64,000 bases of DNA from JABWCE01 sp964617955 (GTDB taxonomy: Bacteria > Bacteroidota > Bacteroidia > NS11-12g > UBA9320), in NCBI GenBank assembly GCA_964617955.1, contig CAZTXB010000001.1, forward strand, positions 62,001 through 126,000. The letters run 5' to 3'. The position numbers and the translations under genes were made by a program. This document shows, one piece after another, positions 17,841 through 26,169 of the stretch (position 1 is its first letter; each line of letters opens with the position of its first letter). The notes below the pieces were generated by a model that worked only from the letters and a program-made list of their open reading frames with translations, did not search any database and was not told where the DNA came from.

Positions 17841-18383
17841 GTGGCTCAACAACCAAAACGACCTTCGACTGTTTTAACAGAGGAAGAACTAAGTCTTCTA
17901 CATCTACACCAGACCCTTAAGCTTCAAATTGAGCTTGTTCCCGCTAGTTGTTGGTGGTCTAACGTGAGGGGCAATGTAACCGACAAGCAATGGAACAACA
18001 TAAGAGAGCCCGTTTACATAAAAGCAAACTACCAATGTGAAATTTGCGGAGAAAAAGGAACTAAGCATCCTGTTGAGTGTCACGAAGTATGGATTTATGA
18101 TGATATGACTTTGCAACAACGCCTTGGACAATTGCAAGCACTTTGTCCTCTTTGCCACGAAGTAAAACACATTGGACGTGCAGGTGCTATTGGTTACGGT
18201 GAAAGGGCGTTTAATCGTTTCAAGACAATAAACAAATTAGACGATAACGTTGCAAGACAAATTAAAAGCGCGGTGTTTAGACAATGGAGTATTAGAAACG
18301 GACAAAAGTGGAAGCTTGACATCGAACACTTAAGAGAACATGGACTTAATCCAAACGAATTAAAAGACAAAGTAAAAAGATGA
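17841..18383 (+). CDS. HNH-endonuclease-like zinc-finger protein
   Basis: 180 aa from GTG 17841, the only in-frame start before the conserved region. Zinc-binding pairs CEICG (Cys66, Cys69) and CPLC (Cys102, Cys105) flank HPVECHEVW, with CHEVKH after the second pair. This is the layout of HNH-fold proteins, and the WPVECHE / CPxCHEVKHIG pattern is known to me from phage and bacterial HNH-like proteins. The C-terminal 70 residues are helical and basic. Whether it cuts DNA is not settled. It lies in an AT-rich segment with codon use unlike its neighbours, suggesting transfer. Confidence 0.65.
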   Translation: MAQQPKRPSTVLTEEELSLLHLHQTLKLQIELVPASCWWSNVRGNVTDKQWNNIREPVYIKANYQCEICGEKGTKHPVECHEVWIYDDMTLQQRLGQLQALCPLCHEVKHIGRAGAIGYGERAFNRFKTINKLDDNVARQIKSAVFRQWSIRNGQKWKLDIEHLREHGLNPNELKDKVKR

Positions 18384-18557
18384 GTATAACTAGCTTTAAC
18401 AACGGGTTTCACAAAAGGAGTGGTTCCGAGCTCCGCAGACACATTTGTGGTATAATTTCCAACTTTGATATCCCCGAAGCCTTTGATGAAAAATGTTGAC
18501 TAACCGTTGTATATTTTTTTTTAAAAAACTGCATTAATTCTAAAATTGACCTTTTTC

Positions 18558-18577
18558 AATTGGTATATTTGCCAATT
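18558..18577. promoter_or_regulatory. Inverted repeat bracketing the -7 box of the XRE gene (likely operator)
   Basis: AATTGG (18558-18563) and CCAATT (18572-18577) are perfect inverted arms exactly flanking TATATTTG (18564-18571, TAnnTTTG). A protein bound here would block the promoter, 68 nt before the XRE start codon. Confidence 0.65.
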
Positions 18578-18645
18578 ATGAAAATAAATTGTAAGATTGC
18601 ATCCAGAAACATTAACAACATACGAATAAATAGTTTACAGTTACA

Positions 18646-19089
18646 ATGACAACAGCTAATTTTACAAACAGCAACACTTTAGTGGTAGTTGCAAAAGATG
18701 GTGAAAATTTCACCTTGGGGACATACTTGCCAGTTCAAGAAAACTTTCAGGATATTTTTGCTAGTTTGCTAGCGAAATACTTTGAGGAAAACTTTTCGGA
18801 TGATAAATCAAGCATGGTTTACTGGGTACTGATGAAAATGTTGGGAAACCATGGTTTAAGCTTTTATTATGTGAGTAGTGATCGTAGTTTAGAGCGAGAA
18901 AGAGTTGGCTCCAAAATTCGATTCTTACGTGTAAAAAAAGGCATCGAAGCCAAACAACTGGCTTTGATTACAAATATTGATGCCGCAAATTTATCTCGTA
19001 TAGAAAAAGGAAAATATTCTGTTGGTTTGGATATACTTTCCAAAATATCTATGGCGCTTGGCGCAAAAGTTGATTTGGTTGAAACCTAA
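18646..19089 (+). CDS. XRE-family transcriptional regulator with novel N-terminal domain
   Basis: 147 aa. Residues about 88-147 form a Cro/CI-type helix-turn-helix (RVGSKIRFLRVKKGIEAKQL, then ANLSRIEKGKYSVGLDILSKISMALG). The N-terminal 80 residues (TLVVVAKDGENFTLGTYLPVQENF onward) match nothing I recognise. The gene is preceded by a palindrome across its -7 box, which suggests autorepression, and followed 15 nt later by an unknown gene. The layout recalls antitoxin-toxin or regulator-effector pairs; this is inference. Confidence 0.75.
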   Translation: MTTANFTNSNTLVVVAKDGENFTLGTYLPVQENFQDIFASLLAKYFEENFSDDKSSMVYWVLMKMLGNHGLSFYYVSSDRSLERERVGSKIRFLRVKKGIEAKQLALITNIDAANLSRIEKGKYSVGLDILSKISMALGAKVDLVET

Positions 19090-19104
19090 ATAAATTTATC
19101 TGCG

Positions 19105-19782
19105 ATGATAGTACCATCAATGACAGTTCAAGAGATTCACAAAGAGGTTTATGAGGATTTTGAAAATCTAAAAGTTAAGCTTCTTGAATATAAGACAAAA
19201 TTTGGAAAATCAGTTTTAAAAAGTCAACGTAAATATCCATTATCTAAGTCATTTGAAATTAAAACAAAAGAAAAGAGGAACTTATTTATCGTCACTTATG
19301 AGGCCAAAAAAAGGAGTGACTGGAAAAAACCAATTTTTAGTGTCTATAGCATTTATCTACGTCCTGAAGGAAATTATGCGGTTTGTCCAAGCATAGATCT
19401 GAACATTATATCTATTTACCCACCTCATTTTTTTAAGCGTTATCGAGAGCGAATTATAAAAGACGAATTTATTTCTAACGAAGACCTTATCAGAAATTAT
19501 TTCAAAAATGACTGGGGTTTTATCGGGACAGTTGTTAATAAAGATTTTGAATCGGTTTATTATTGTTTTGAGAATGATGATAAATCCGAAAAAGTAAGCT
19601 TTGTATCTGCATCATCTCAAGGATATAGCTTCGCCGAAAAACAAGGTAATGTAAATATTATCAAAACTATAATTTCGGAAGATATGTTATTTGAAAATCA
19701 AAAGTTTATATTTAACAAACTAAAAGCTGATTTCATAAAGGCAAATGAAAGTAGATATGGAGCAAACTTAAAACCCTACTGA
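19105..19782 (+). CDS. Unknown protein paired with the XRE regulator
   Basis: 225 aa, Lys-rich and soluble, no signal peptide or membrane segment. The one conserved-looking motif is PPHFFKRYRERI (about residues 110-121), with His, Arg and Tyr that could serve nuclease chemistry, followed by EDLIRNYF. It lies 15 nt after the regulator and is probably cotranscribed and controlled by the same operator. The AT-rich codon use matches the rest of the accessory segment. I do not recognise a family; a toxin-like or effector role is only a hypothesis. Confidence 0.6.
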   Translation: MIVPSMTVQEIHKEVYEDFENLKVKLLEYKTKFGKSVLKSQRKYPLSKSFEIKTKEKRNLFIVTYEAKKRSDWKKPIFSVYSIYLRPEGNYAVCPSIDLNIISIYPPHFFKRYRERIIKDEFISNEDLIRNYFKNDWGFIGTVVNKDFESVYYCFENDDKSEKVSFVSASSQGYSFAEKQGNVNIIKTIISEDMLFENQKFIFNKLKADFIKANESRYGANLKPY

Positions 19783-20151
19783 GGGTCTCTTGCAATGACT
19801 ATTTTTTGGTTTTTGAAGGGTTGACCTTTAGATGTCTTTTTTATAGTTAAATATTATTATTTTCTTGTCTACTTTTAAATTGTGCGAATTTTGGGGAGCT
19901 TACACGTCCAGTCACACTTTTATCCTCCCCCTCTCCAAAACTCCTGAAAAATATGGATTGGTTTAAATGCGAAAAATAAGTGGTAACATGCACCATACAA
20001 TTCTAAAATTTTATTATCCCCTACCAGGAAAACACTTATAAACCACGCCCTTGCGCCTACCTCTATACCCATAGGCCCCGTTTGTAAATTCATTACAACC
20101 TTATACGGTACATGGATTACATTCGCTTAAAAAAGTTTAAACCTTGGCATC
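19783..20151. other. Gene-free stretch at the right border of the accessory segment
   Basis: No ORF with coding character. It contains the right copy of the 13-bp repeat (19890-19902), after which base composition returns towards the chromosomal average. No clear terminator hairpin or -7 box was found. Confidence 0.5.
19890..19902 (+). repeat. 13-bp direct repeat, right copy
   Basis: TTTGGGGAGCTTA, same as 17417-17429; the two copies are 2473 bp apart and enclose the AT-rich gene group. Confidence 0.4.
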
Positions 20152-21564
20152 ATGAAAAAACAGATCTTATTACTTGTCGTGCTTAGTTTGTATACCCTGA
20201 TTGGAACTGCCGCCCATTGGTTAGGCGGGGAAATTTCGTACGCGTACCTTTCCACATCCAAAGGGAAAATTACATATACTGTCAAGGTAATAATTTACAG
20301 AGAGTGCTTGGACAACAATAACTCCTTTGATCATGAAATTAAAGTTGGCATCTATAACGACGATGCCAAAAAAAATATTCTAAGAACAGAATATTTACCT
20401 CTCGATAAGCAATTTTACCTTGGGTACTCCTGCAATTCAAATAGTGAAAGCTGTGTGGAATTAGGTGTTTATGAAAAGACGATGGTTTTTGATTCCACCG
20501 ATCGTGGTTTGTACCTTTCGTATGCCAGATGCTGTCGTGACGACCTTAATAATGCAAAGAGTCAGTCTACCTCAAACCCTGACTATGGGTTCACGCTTTT
20601 GAGTTACATACCCCCTGCAAAATATAGAAACACCTCTCCAGAATTTGCAAAAAATCCAATTCTTTTTCACAGAGTCGATACGCTTTCAACCGATTACTGG
20701 ATTGCTTCTGATCATGATGGCGATTCTCTGGTTTACGAAATTGTTGCGCCTTATCATGGGGGATCTTTTGTTAATCCTCTTCCTGATCCGCCCCTTACCA
20801 TGGAAATCTTAATTCCTTTGGAATATGAAACAGGATACAGTGCATTGAACCCCTTTGGCACTTCAGGCACAGCTACCTTGGATCGCTTCAATGGAAAATT
20901 GTCGATTAGGAACAACGTTACAGGAGCTTATGCCTTTTGCATAGAAATCAAAGAATTCAGAGCGGGCAAACTTATTGGCGTTTACAGGAGAGACTTTCCG
21001 ATGATCTTTATCCCTTTAACGGCGAGTATAAATCAGGTCAAAATTTCACTTGAAAAGCCTGTTTTTTATAATGGTTTCAAGTTATATTTAAATTGGAGTG
21101 TTTGTCCACAAGTTGATGCAAAATATTATACGGTTGAACGGCGCGAAAAATTATCCGATTGGTCGGTATTAACAAAACTAGAGGAAAGCATGCGTTATGT
21201 CGACAGTGTTCAATATTATAAATGGTACTATTTCCGAGTGAGTGTTTTTGTCGACAACCAGCATGTGTATTCAAACATCGACTCGGTTTACACGGATTCT
21301 GTTATTCAAGGAAATGTAGTCCGCCAAGGAATGAGGTTAAACCTCTATCCCAACCCTTCAGACAAGTATTTATTTTTGGAGCATTCCTTCACTCCGCATT
21401 ATCACATTTTTGACATGAAGGGTCGCCTGTTGAAAACCTATCACGAAGTTACAAATCCTGTTTCTCGCATTGATATTCAAGACCTTGAGCCGGGCTTTTA
21501 TTATATTTACCTTGAAACACAGGAAGGATGGATGAGAGAAAAATTTGTGAAGCTTGGGGGATAA
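20152..21564 (+). CDS. Surface protein with gliding-type N-terminal domain and T9SS sorting domain
   Basis: 470 aa. A signal peptide (1-20) is followed at once by AHWLGGEISYAYL and VKVIIYRECLD, the conserved opening of many Bacteroidota gliding-associated surface proteins. Cys pairs (SCNSNSESC, CC) and a DHDGDSLVYE segment follow. A fibronectin-III-like module covers about 300-385, and the last 75 residues (LYPNPSDKYLFL to REKFVKLGG) are a T9SS C-terminal domain. Predicted to be exported by T9SS and surface bound; ligand unknown. It lacks the long PKD arrays that often follow this N-terminus, so it is a short member. Confidence 0.82.
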   Translation: MKKQILLLVVLSLYTLIGTAAHWLGGEISYAYLSTSKGKITYTVKVIIYRECLDNNNSFDHEIKVGIYNDDAKKNILRTEYLPLDKQFYLGYSCNSNSESCVELGVYEKTMVFDSTDRGLYLSYARCCRDDLNNAKSQSTSNPDYGFTLLSYIPPAKYRNTSPEFAKNPILFHRVDTLSTDYWIASDHDGDSLVYEIVAPYHGGSFVNPLPDPPLTMEILIPLEYETGYSALNPFGTSGTATLDRFNGKLSIRNNVTGAYAFCIEIKEFRAGKLIGVYRRDFPMIFIPLTASINQVKISLEKPVFYNGFKLYLNWSVCPQVDAKYYTVERREKLSDWSVLTKLEESMRYVDSVQYYKWYYFRVSVFVDNQHVYSNIDSVYTDSVIQGNVVRQGMRLNLYPNPSDKYLFLEHSFTPHYHIFDMKGRLLKTYHEVTNPVSRIDIQDLEPGFYYIYLETQEGWMREKFVKLGG

Positions 21565-21802
21565 TGGGATATGAGATTAATTCCTCTCTTGTTAGGAATT
21601 TCCGCGCCAATAATCACTGACTTCGGTTAATGCCAAATTGTGAACTGATATATTTTAGATACTCACTAAATGTTGAGTTAACCAATTACTTAATAAGAGC
21701 GTTCAGGTTTTTTTAATCTGAGATATAATTGGAATATTCTAGTATCTCAAATCGGCAAAAATCTTTACCCTTTAAGGTGTAACTTTTTTATTCAAACTTT
21801 AC

Positions 21803-21810
21803 TATGTTTG
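21803..21810 (+). promoter_or_regulatory. -7 box of the propeller/T9SS cargo gene
   Basis: TATGTTTG (TAnnTTTG). It contains the ATG at 21804, so translation should begin at the downstream ATG 21831. Confidence 0.55.
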
Positions 21811-21830
21811 AATGCCTTAACAGCTTAAAA

Positions 21831-24800
21831 ATGAAAAGATTTTTAACCCTAGTCCCTGTCCTCTTTAGCTCTATTCTATCGTTTAGTCAAACCAATAATT
21901 TGTTGCATTTGCACAGTGCCGACGTGATTACGCAATATGATACGGGCTCTTGTGCTCACGCCACCTCAAAACGAAATGGCATCTACCTTTCCTATTGTAA
22001 AACCGGCTTCGAAGTTAAGGAATGGAGGTCGGGGGCAGCGGTGGATGTGCGTGGCAAGATTTGGGTATCGAAAGATAATAACCATGTCTGGTTCACGTCT
22101 ATTGAAGGGTTAACTCATTACAACAAGGCGAATGATGAATGGTACCATTTTGGAACTACCGGTGGTGAACTTCCTTCAAAATCGGTAAGCAAAGTGGTGG
22201 GAGATGCACTCGGTAACGTATGGTGCACCTACGGAACATTGGGAGTAACAAAAATAGCGGGCAATACGGTTCGCACCTACAATACATCAAATTCCAATCT
22301 TAAGTCGAATACCACCGCTGCCATTGGGGTGAATAGTGCCGGCAGAATGTATGTTTCTACCCAAAGTGGTTTATACACTTATGAAACAGTGGGCGACAGT
22401 TTTAAATTGGTCAGCAACCGTTATGGCGAAATCATGACCTTCAGGGGAGATACGGTTTATTTATCTTATGGTGGCAGCGGTACGCTCTTCACATCCTGGT
22501 ATTCGCCAAGTGGCGGAACCGCTACCCGAAACAATTCTATTTCCGGTCTTAAAGATGGCGAATTGAGCGATATGGTAATCTATCCAAAAAGAGATACCAT
22601 TTTGATCTCGACCACCCGGCTGGGTATTTTTTGTTTGGATAAATCCATGTTTAGGTTTACCACCATTAGCGGTGCACCTACCCTTAACTCAAATGTGATA
22701 AAAAACATGCAACTCTTGCCCGATGATTCCATATGGGTAGATTACAGCAGCGGATATACCAAGATTCACAAAAGTAAATTTAATAGCTACAAGCACAGGT
22801 CCACTTTAAGTTACTATACACCGGGAGCAGATTACTTTGTCAACGATAAAAACGAGATATGGGTACTCAATCAGGTCTTGGTTTTGTATAAGAATACCCT
22901 TATCCCTTTTACCTCGAAGGTCACTGAAGGCGGGCCTTATGCTCCGGAATCGAGTTACAGGAGAAAAAATGGTGATATTATAGCTACAGGATTTGAAAAA
23001 CATTATGTATTCAGAAATCACAGTTGGGAACAATTTGGCCAGGGAAAATACACGTCGCCTACAATAGGTTACATTAAGGAAATGCCTAACGATGAAATCT
23101 GGTTGATTGTGAATTATGTGTGGGCCGGCTATCCCCAAATATTTGTATACGACAAAGATTACAAGCTGCTGAGAACCTATGACGAAACCAAAACTGGGGT
23201 AAGCACTGGTAAAATTAATGATGTGGAAAAGGCTGACAATGAAAACCTTTATATGTCTACAGATTTTGGTTTGATAGAATACATCAATTCAAGTAAAACA
23301 TTTAAACTTTATAACACATCCAATTCGAAATTATCGGCTACCGAGACTTATGATTTGGCGGTAGACAAAAACAATTGGGTTTACGTAATCACCGGAGGTA
23401 CTTTAAACCGTTTTGATGGTACTGATATTATGGCCATTCCTGCTGTAAGCAATTTTGGGGCAGTGGATGTAGATAAGGACAATAACCTTTGGGGATATGC
23501 CATTAAAGGTTCCAGCTCAGATAAATTTGAGCTCAATAAGTTTAAGCAAATATCCCGGGATGGCTATGAGATGAAAATAATAGATACCCTCACCAAGGAT
23601 GGGACATTCAAAGAATTCAAGGTGGATTTTGACAACCACCCCATGGTGGCCTTCGACGACCGAATTTACATCCATAAAAAGGGCAATTTTGTATTGGAAA
23701 ATTTCATAAATAAATTTCCGGATATCCTTAATATGCAAATACATTCCAAGGGCTTAACCTACGGCAGCCAAACAGGAATTTATGATCTGTCAAGGGTTTA
23801 TGTGGATACAATTGGCGATTTTGATGATGGAAGGTTTCATATGACGGGGACTGTATTTTACGATATGAACCAAAACAACCTGCAAAATGGGAGTAGCGAA
23901 CCCGGACTTAACCGCAGAAAAATACTCTTATTGCCCGACAGTACTGTGTTATATACCAATGCCGAAGGTAATTACAAATATGCCTTTGAAAATAACAGAA
24001 CTGGAGACACCATTACCGTTATGCACATTGACGATGATTTATGGAGATCAAAAAACGCACCACAATCCATAGTTTTGGGATTAAAAAACGAACGCATTTT
24101 TTATCGCAATATCCCTTGCTCCTATGTGGGCAGTGATTCCGGTCTAAAGCTAAGTATAGGGCTTACTTCCATGAATTGCAACGACAGTGCTTTGCTTATG
24201 ATTCATTACGAAAATTTTGCCAGGGATAAAGATAAGGGCAATATTGATATTTGGATAGACCCACGGTGCTCCGGAGCCGGATTCTCAAACCATCAGACAA
24301 CCCTAGCTTACGATGTGGATGGATTAAGAAAAGGGCAAAAAAATTATACCATAAAATTACCTCCGTCAAAGTATACCGATTCCACTTTAAAATTTAGAGT
24401 GCTTGCTAACAGCACCACCTTTAAATACAAAGTATATGACAGTTTACAAATGGTATTGAACTGCCAGGGCTTAAATCAGTTTAAGAGCAATACCCCAGTG
24501 GGAGAAGGCATGAATCATATCATCGCTGCGCCCAAAAACCTTAAGTATTCAGTAGTTTTTAACAACACCACCAAGGATACCATACAAAACATTTTGCTTT
24601 TAGATACTCTTGATAAATATCTCAATTGGCATTCATTTGAGTTTGTGAATTCAAGCCATTCAGTTACAGCATTTGTAAACAAGGGAATTGCCTATTTTGC
24701 CTTTAAAGATATAGGATTGCCTCCGGGAAAGAAAAATGATCCAAAAGTGGCACTGTTTGTAAGTTATAAACTCAGTACAAAGGACAGTTTGAGAGATGGA

Positions 24801-25166
24801 ACATTTATTTATAATCGCTGTGCAGTGATGGTGAATGAAAAAACCGCTTACCCAACCCAAAAAGTTTTCAATTCCATTAAAATGAACGCTACCATATCCA
24901 TAGAACATCCTCCCATTATTTTTGAGGATTGGGTCAGCATTTATCCAAATCCTACCAGCGGAAAAATAAACCTGAGCTTTCCAAACACTTCGTTTTCTGG
25001 AACGATAAAAGTAACGGATTCAAGGGGCACCTTAATTGGTTCTTATCGCCATACCGGCTACAGCCTGATGATTGATCTATCTGATAAACCGTCTGGTGTT
25101 TACATCATTCATATGCATACCGCAGATGGAGTATTAAAAGGGACTGTAAAGACTGTGAAGTATTAG
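21831..25166 (+). CDS. Large exported protein: beta-propeller, SdrD-like and T9SS domains
   Basis: 1111 aa from ATG 21831, which begins a signal peptide (MKRFLTLVPVLF to SFSQ); the ATG at 21804 lies in the -7 box. Residues about 60-600 are repeated strands like those of two-component-regulator propellers (GNVWCTYGTLGVTKI, NEIWVLN, NLYMSTDFGLIEY). Around 660-720 is an SdrD/Cna-B-like module (GTVFYDMNQNNLQNG). Residues about 850-1000 (SVVFNNTTKDTIQNILLLDTLD) resemble the DUF7619/DUF11-type domain that precedes sorting domains. The T9SS C-terminal domain (IYPNPTSGKINLSF) closes it. Likely a surface protein; ligand unknown. Confidence 0.82.
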   Translation: MKRFLTLVPVLFSSILSFSQTNNLLHLHSADVITQYDTGSCAHATSKRNGIYLSYCKTGFEVKEWRSGAAVDVRGKIWVSKDNNHVWFTSIEGLTHYNKANDEWYHFGTTGGELPSKSVSKVVGDALGNVWCTYGTLGVTKIAGNTVRTYNTSNSNLKSNTTAAIGVNSAGRMYVSTQSGLYTYETVGDSFKLVSNRYGEIMTFRGDTVYLSYGGSGTLFTSWYSPSGGTATRNNSISGLKDGELSDMVIYPKRDTILISTTRLGIFCLDKSMFRFTTISGAPTLNSNVIKNMQLLPDDSIWVDYSSGYTKIHKSKFNSYKHRSTLSYYTPGADYFVNDKNEIWVLNQVLVLYKNTLIPFTSKVTEGGPYAPESSYRRKNGDIIATGFEKHYVFRNHSWEQFGQGKYTSPTIGYIKEMPNDEIWLIVNYVWAGYPQIFVYDKDYKLLRTYDETKTGVSTGKINDVEKADNENLYMSTDFGLIEYINSSKTFKLYNTSNSKLSATETYDLAVDKNNWVYVITGGTLNRFDGTDIMAIPAVSNFGAVDVDKDNNLWGYAIKGSSSDKFELNKFKQISRDGYEMKIIDTLTKDGTFKEFKVDFDNHPMVAFDDRIYIHKKGNFVLENFINKFPDILNMQIHSKGLTYGSQTGIYDLSRVYVDTIGDFDDGRFHMTGTVFYDMNQNNLQNGSSEPGLNRRKILLLPDSTVLYTNAEGNYKYAFENNRTGDTITVMHIDDDLWRSKNAPQSIVLGLKNERIFYRNIPCSYVGSDSGLKLSIGLTSMNCNDSALLMIHYENFARDKDKGNIDIWIDPRCSGAGFSNHQTTLAYDVDGLRKGQKNYTIKLPPSKYTDSTLKFRVLANSTTFKYKVYDSLQMVLNCQGLNQFKSNTPVGEGMNHIIAAPKNLKYSVVFNNTTKDTIQNILLLDTLDKYLNWHSFEFVNSSHSVTAFVNKGIAYFAFKDIGLPPGKKNDPKVALFVSYKLSTKDSLRDGTFIYNRCAVMVNEKTAYPTQKVFNSIKMNATISIEHPPIIFEDWVSIYPNPTSGKINLSFPNTSFSGTIKVTDSRGTLIGSYRHTGYSLMIDLSDKPSGVYIIHMHTADGVLKGTVKTVKY

Positions 25167-25326
25167 TGTATCTTTTTAGGGACTTGGTTATATTTTGATT
25201 ATAAGTACGATGTCTATTTAGCACAAGCCCTTAGCTATCTGATAGCTTAAAACTTGAAGCAGGCTTGCTGATTAATTTTGGAAGCAGAGACTTTACCCTA
25301 AAAGGGGGGTATACCGATTTCAAAAA

Positions 25327-25356
25327 TTTGATTTTCAGAAACAAAGCTTATCTTTG
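25327..25356 (+). promoter_or_regulatory. Full Bacteroidota promoter (TTTG-N18-TATCTTTG)
   Basis: TTTG at 25327-25330 and TATCTTTG at 25349-25356 are separated by 18 bp, matching both elements of the phylum's housekeeping promoter. It drives the metal-handling cluster. Confidence 0.75.
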
Positions 25357-25363
25357 CGCTGCA

Positions 25364-25699
25364 GTGAAATACTTAAGCTTTCTCCTCGCAAGCCTTAGCT
25401 TCTTCCTCGCCGTTAAACCCGGAGTGGATTTACTGTCGTGGCAAACCCACACGGAGCAAAGCTGCTGCGGAGGCACTTGTGCCCCCGGCACGGAAGAAGA
25501 GAGCCAAGAGGACCGTGACTGCCACGGAAAACTGTGCAACCCTTTTCAGGTATGCTGTTCCTGCGCCTTGATTTGCATGAACATGCCCTACGATGGGATA
25601 TTAAAACCCGGGGTGCTCTCCGAAAAAGGATTTTCTTACCATTCGGTGTTCCGCTCTCAATTTGTCTCTGACTTTTGGCAGCCGCCAAAAATTGTTTAA
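25364..25699 (+). CDS. Small Cys-rich exported protein of the metal cluster
   Basis: 111 aa if begun at GTG 25364, which opens a signal peptide (VKYLSFLLASLSFFLAV). The open frame reaches back to 25265, but that part would lie upstream of the promoter. The mature part is rich in Cys (CCGGTC, then DCHGKLC, then CCSCALIC). It resembles the short Cys/His-rich exported proteins, possibly DUF6660, that precede HMA proteins and TonB receptors in Bacteroidota; that family name is from memory. Probably binds a transition metal in the periplasm. First gene of a cluster with the HMA protein and the CC-motif TonB receptor. Confidence 0.65.
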   Translation: MKYLSFLLASLSFFLAVKPGVDLLSWQTHTEQSCCGGTCAPGTEEESQEDRDCHGKLCNPFQVCCSCALICMNMPYDGILKPGVLSEKGFSYHSVFRSQFVSDFWQPPKIV

Positions 25700-25769
25700 G
25701 CCTCCCTCCCTTAATGCTGAGTACTCTTCGGCATGATTTCTTTTCCTTAAACACTTAAAATCATAAAAA

Positions 25770-26108
25770 ATGAAAGTATTAAAATTATGCGTTTTGGCTT
25801 TTACCCTATGGGCAGCCACCACACATAGCGCAGTTTCGCAAAGCACCAAAGAAAGCAGCGACAGTTTAAAAACCATCAAGGTTAAAGTGAAGGGCATCAC
25901 CTGCTCTATGGACGTGAAAACCCTTTCGAGCAATGTGGAAAAATTACCCGGCGTGCACAGCTGCACACCCGGTAAACAAAGAGCTACCACCACTTTTGAA
26001 GTAACCTACAACCCGGCTTTGGTATCCGAAAAGGAAATTTATGCCGCTATTGAAAACACCGGCGGTTGTGAAAACCCGGAAGATAAACCTTATACCGTAA
26101 AACAGTAA
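25770..26108 (+). CDS. Exported heavy-metal-associated (HMA) domain protein
   Basis: 112 aa. A signal peptide (1-24) is followed by a ferredoxin-like HMA fold: IKVKVKGITCSMDVKTLSSNVEKLPGV, then ATTTFEVTYNPALVSEKEIYAAIENTGGC. The usual CxxC is changed to CxxD (Cys-Ser-Met-Asp), with extra Cys in VHSC and GGC. HMA proteins carry Cu, Zn or Hg ions. Its place between a Cys-rich exported protein and a TonB receptor points to periplasmic metal delivery. Confidence 0.8.
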   Translation: MKVLKLCVLAFTLWAATTHSAVSQSTKESSDSLKTIKVKVKGITCSMDVKTLSSNVEKLPGVHSCTPGKQRATTTFEVTYNPALVSEKEIYAAIENTGGCENPEDKPYTVKQ

Positions 26109-26169
26109 AGTAACCCCCCGGCCGGGCATGGCTTTGCATAGCCATTGCCCTGCTATTAACATCAAAAAC

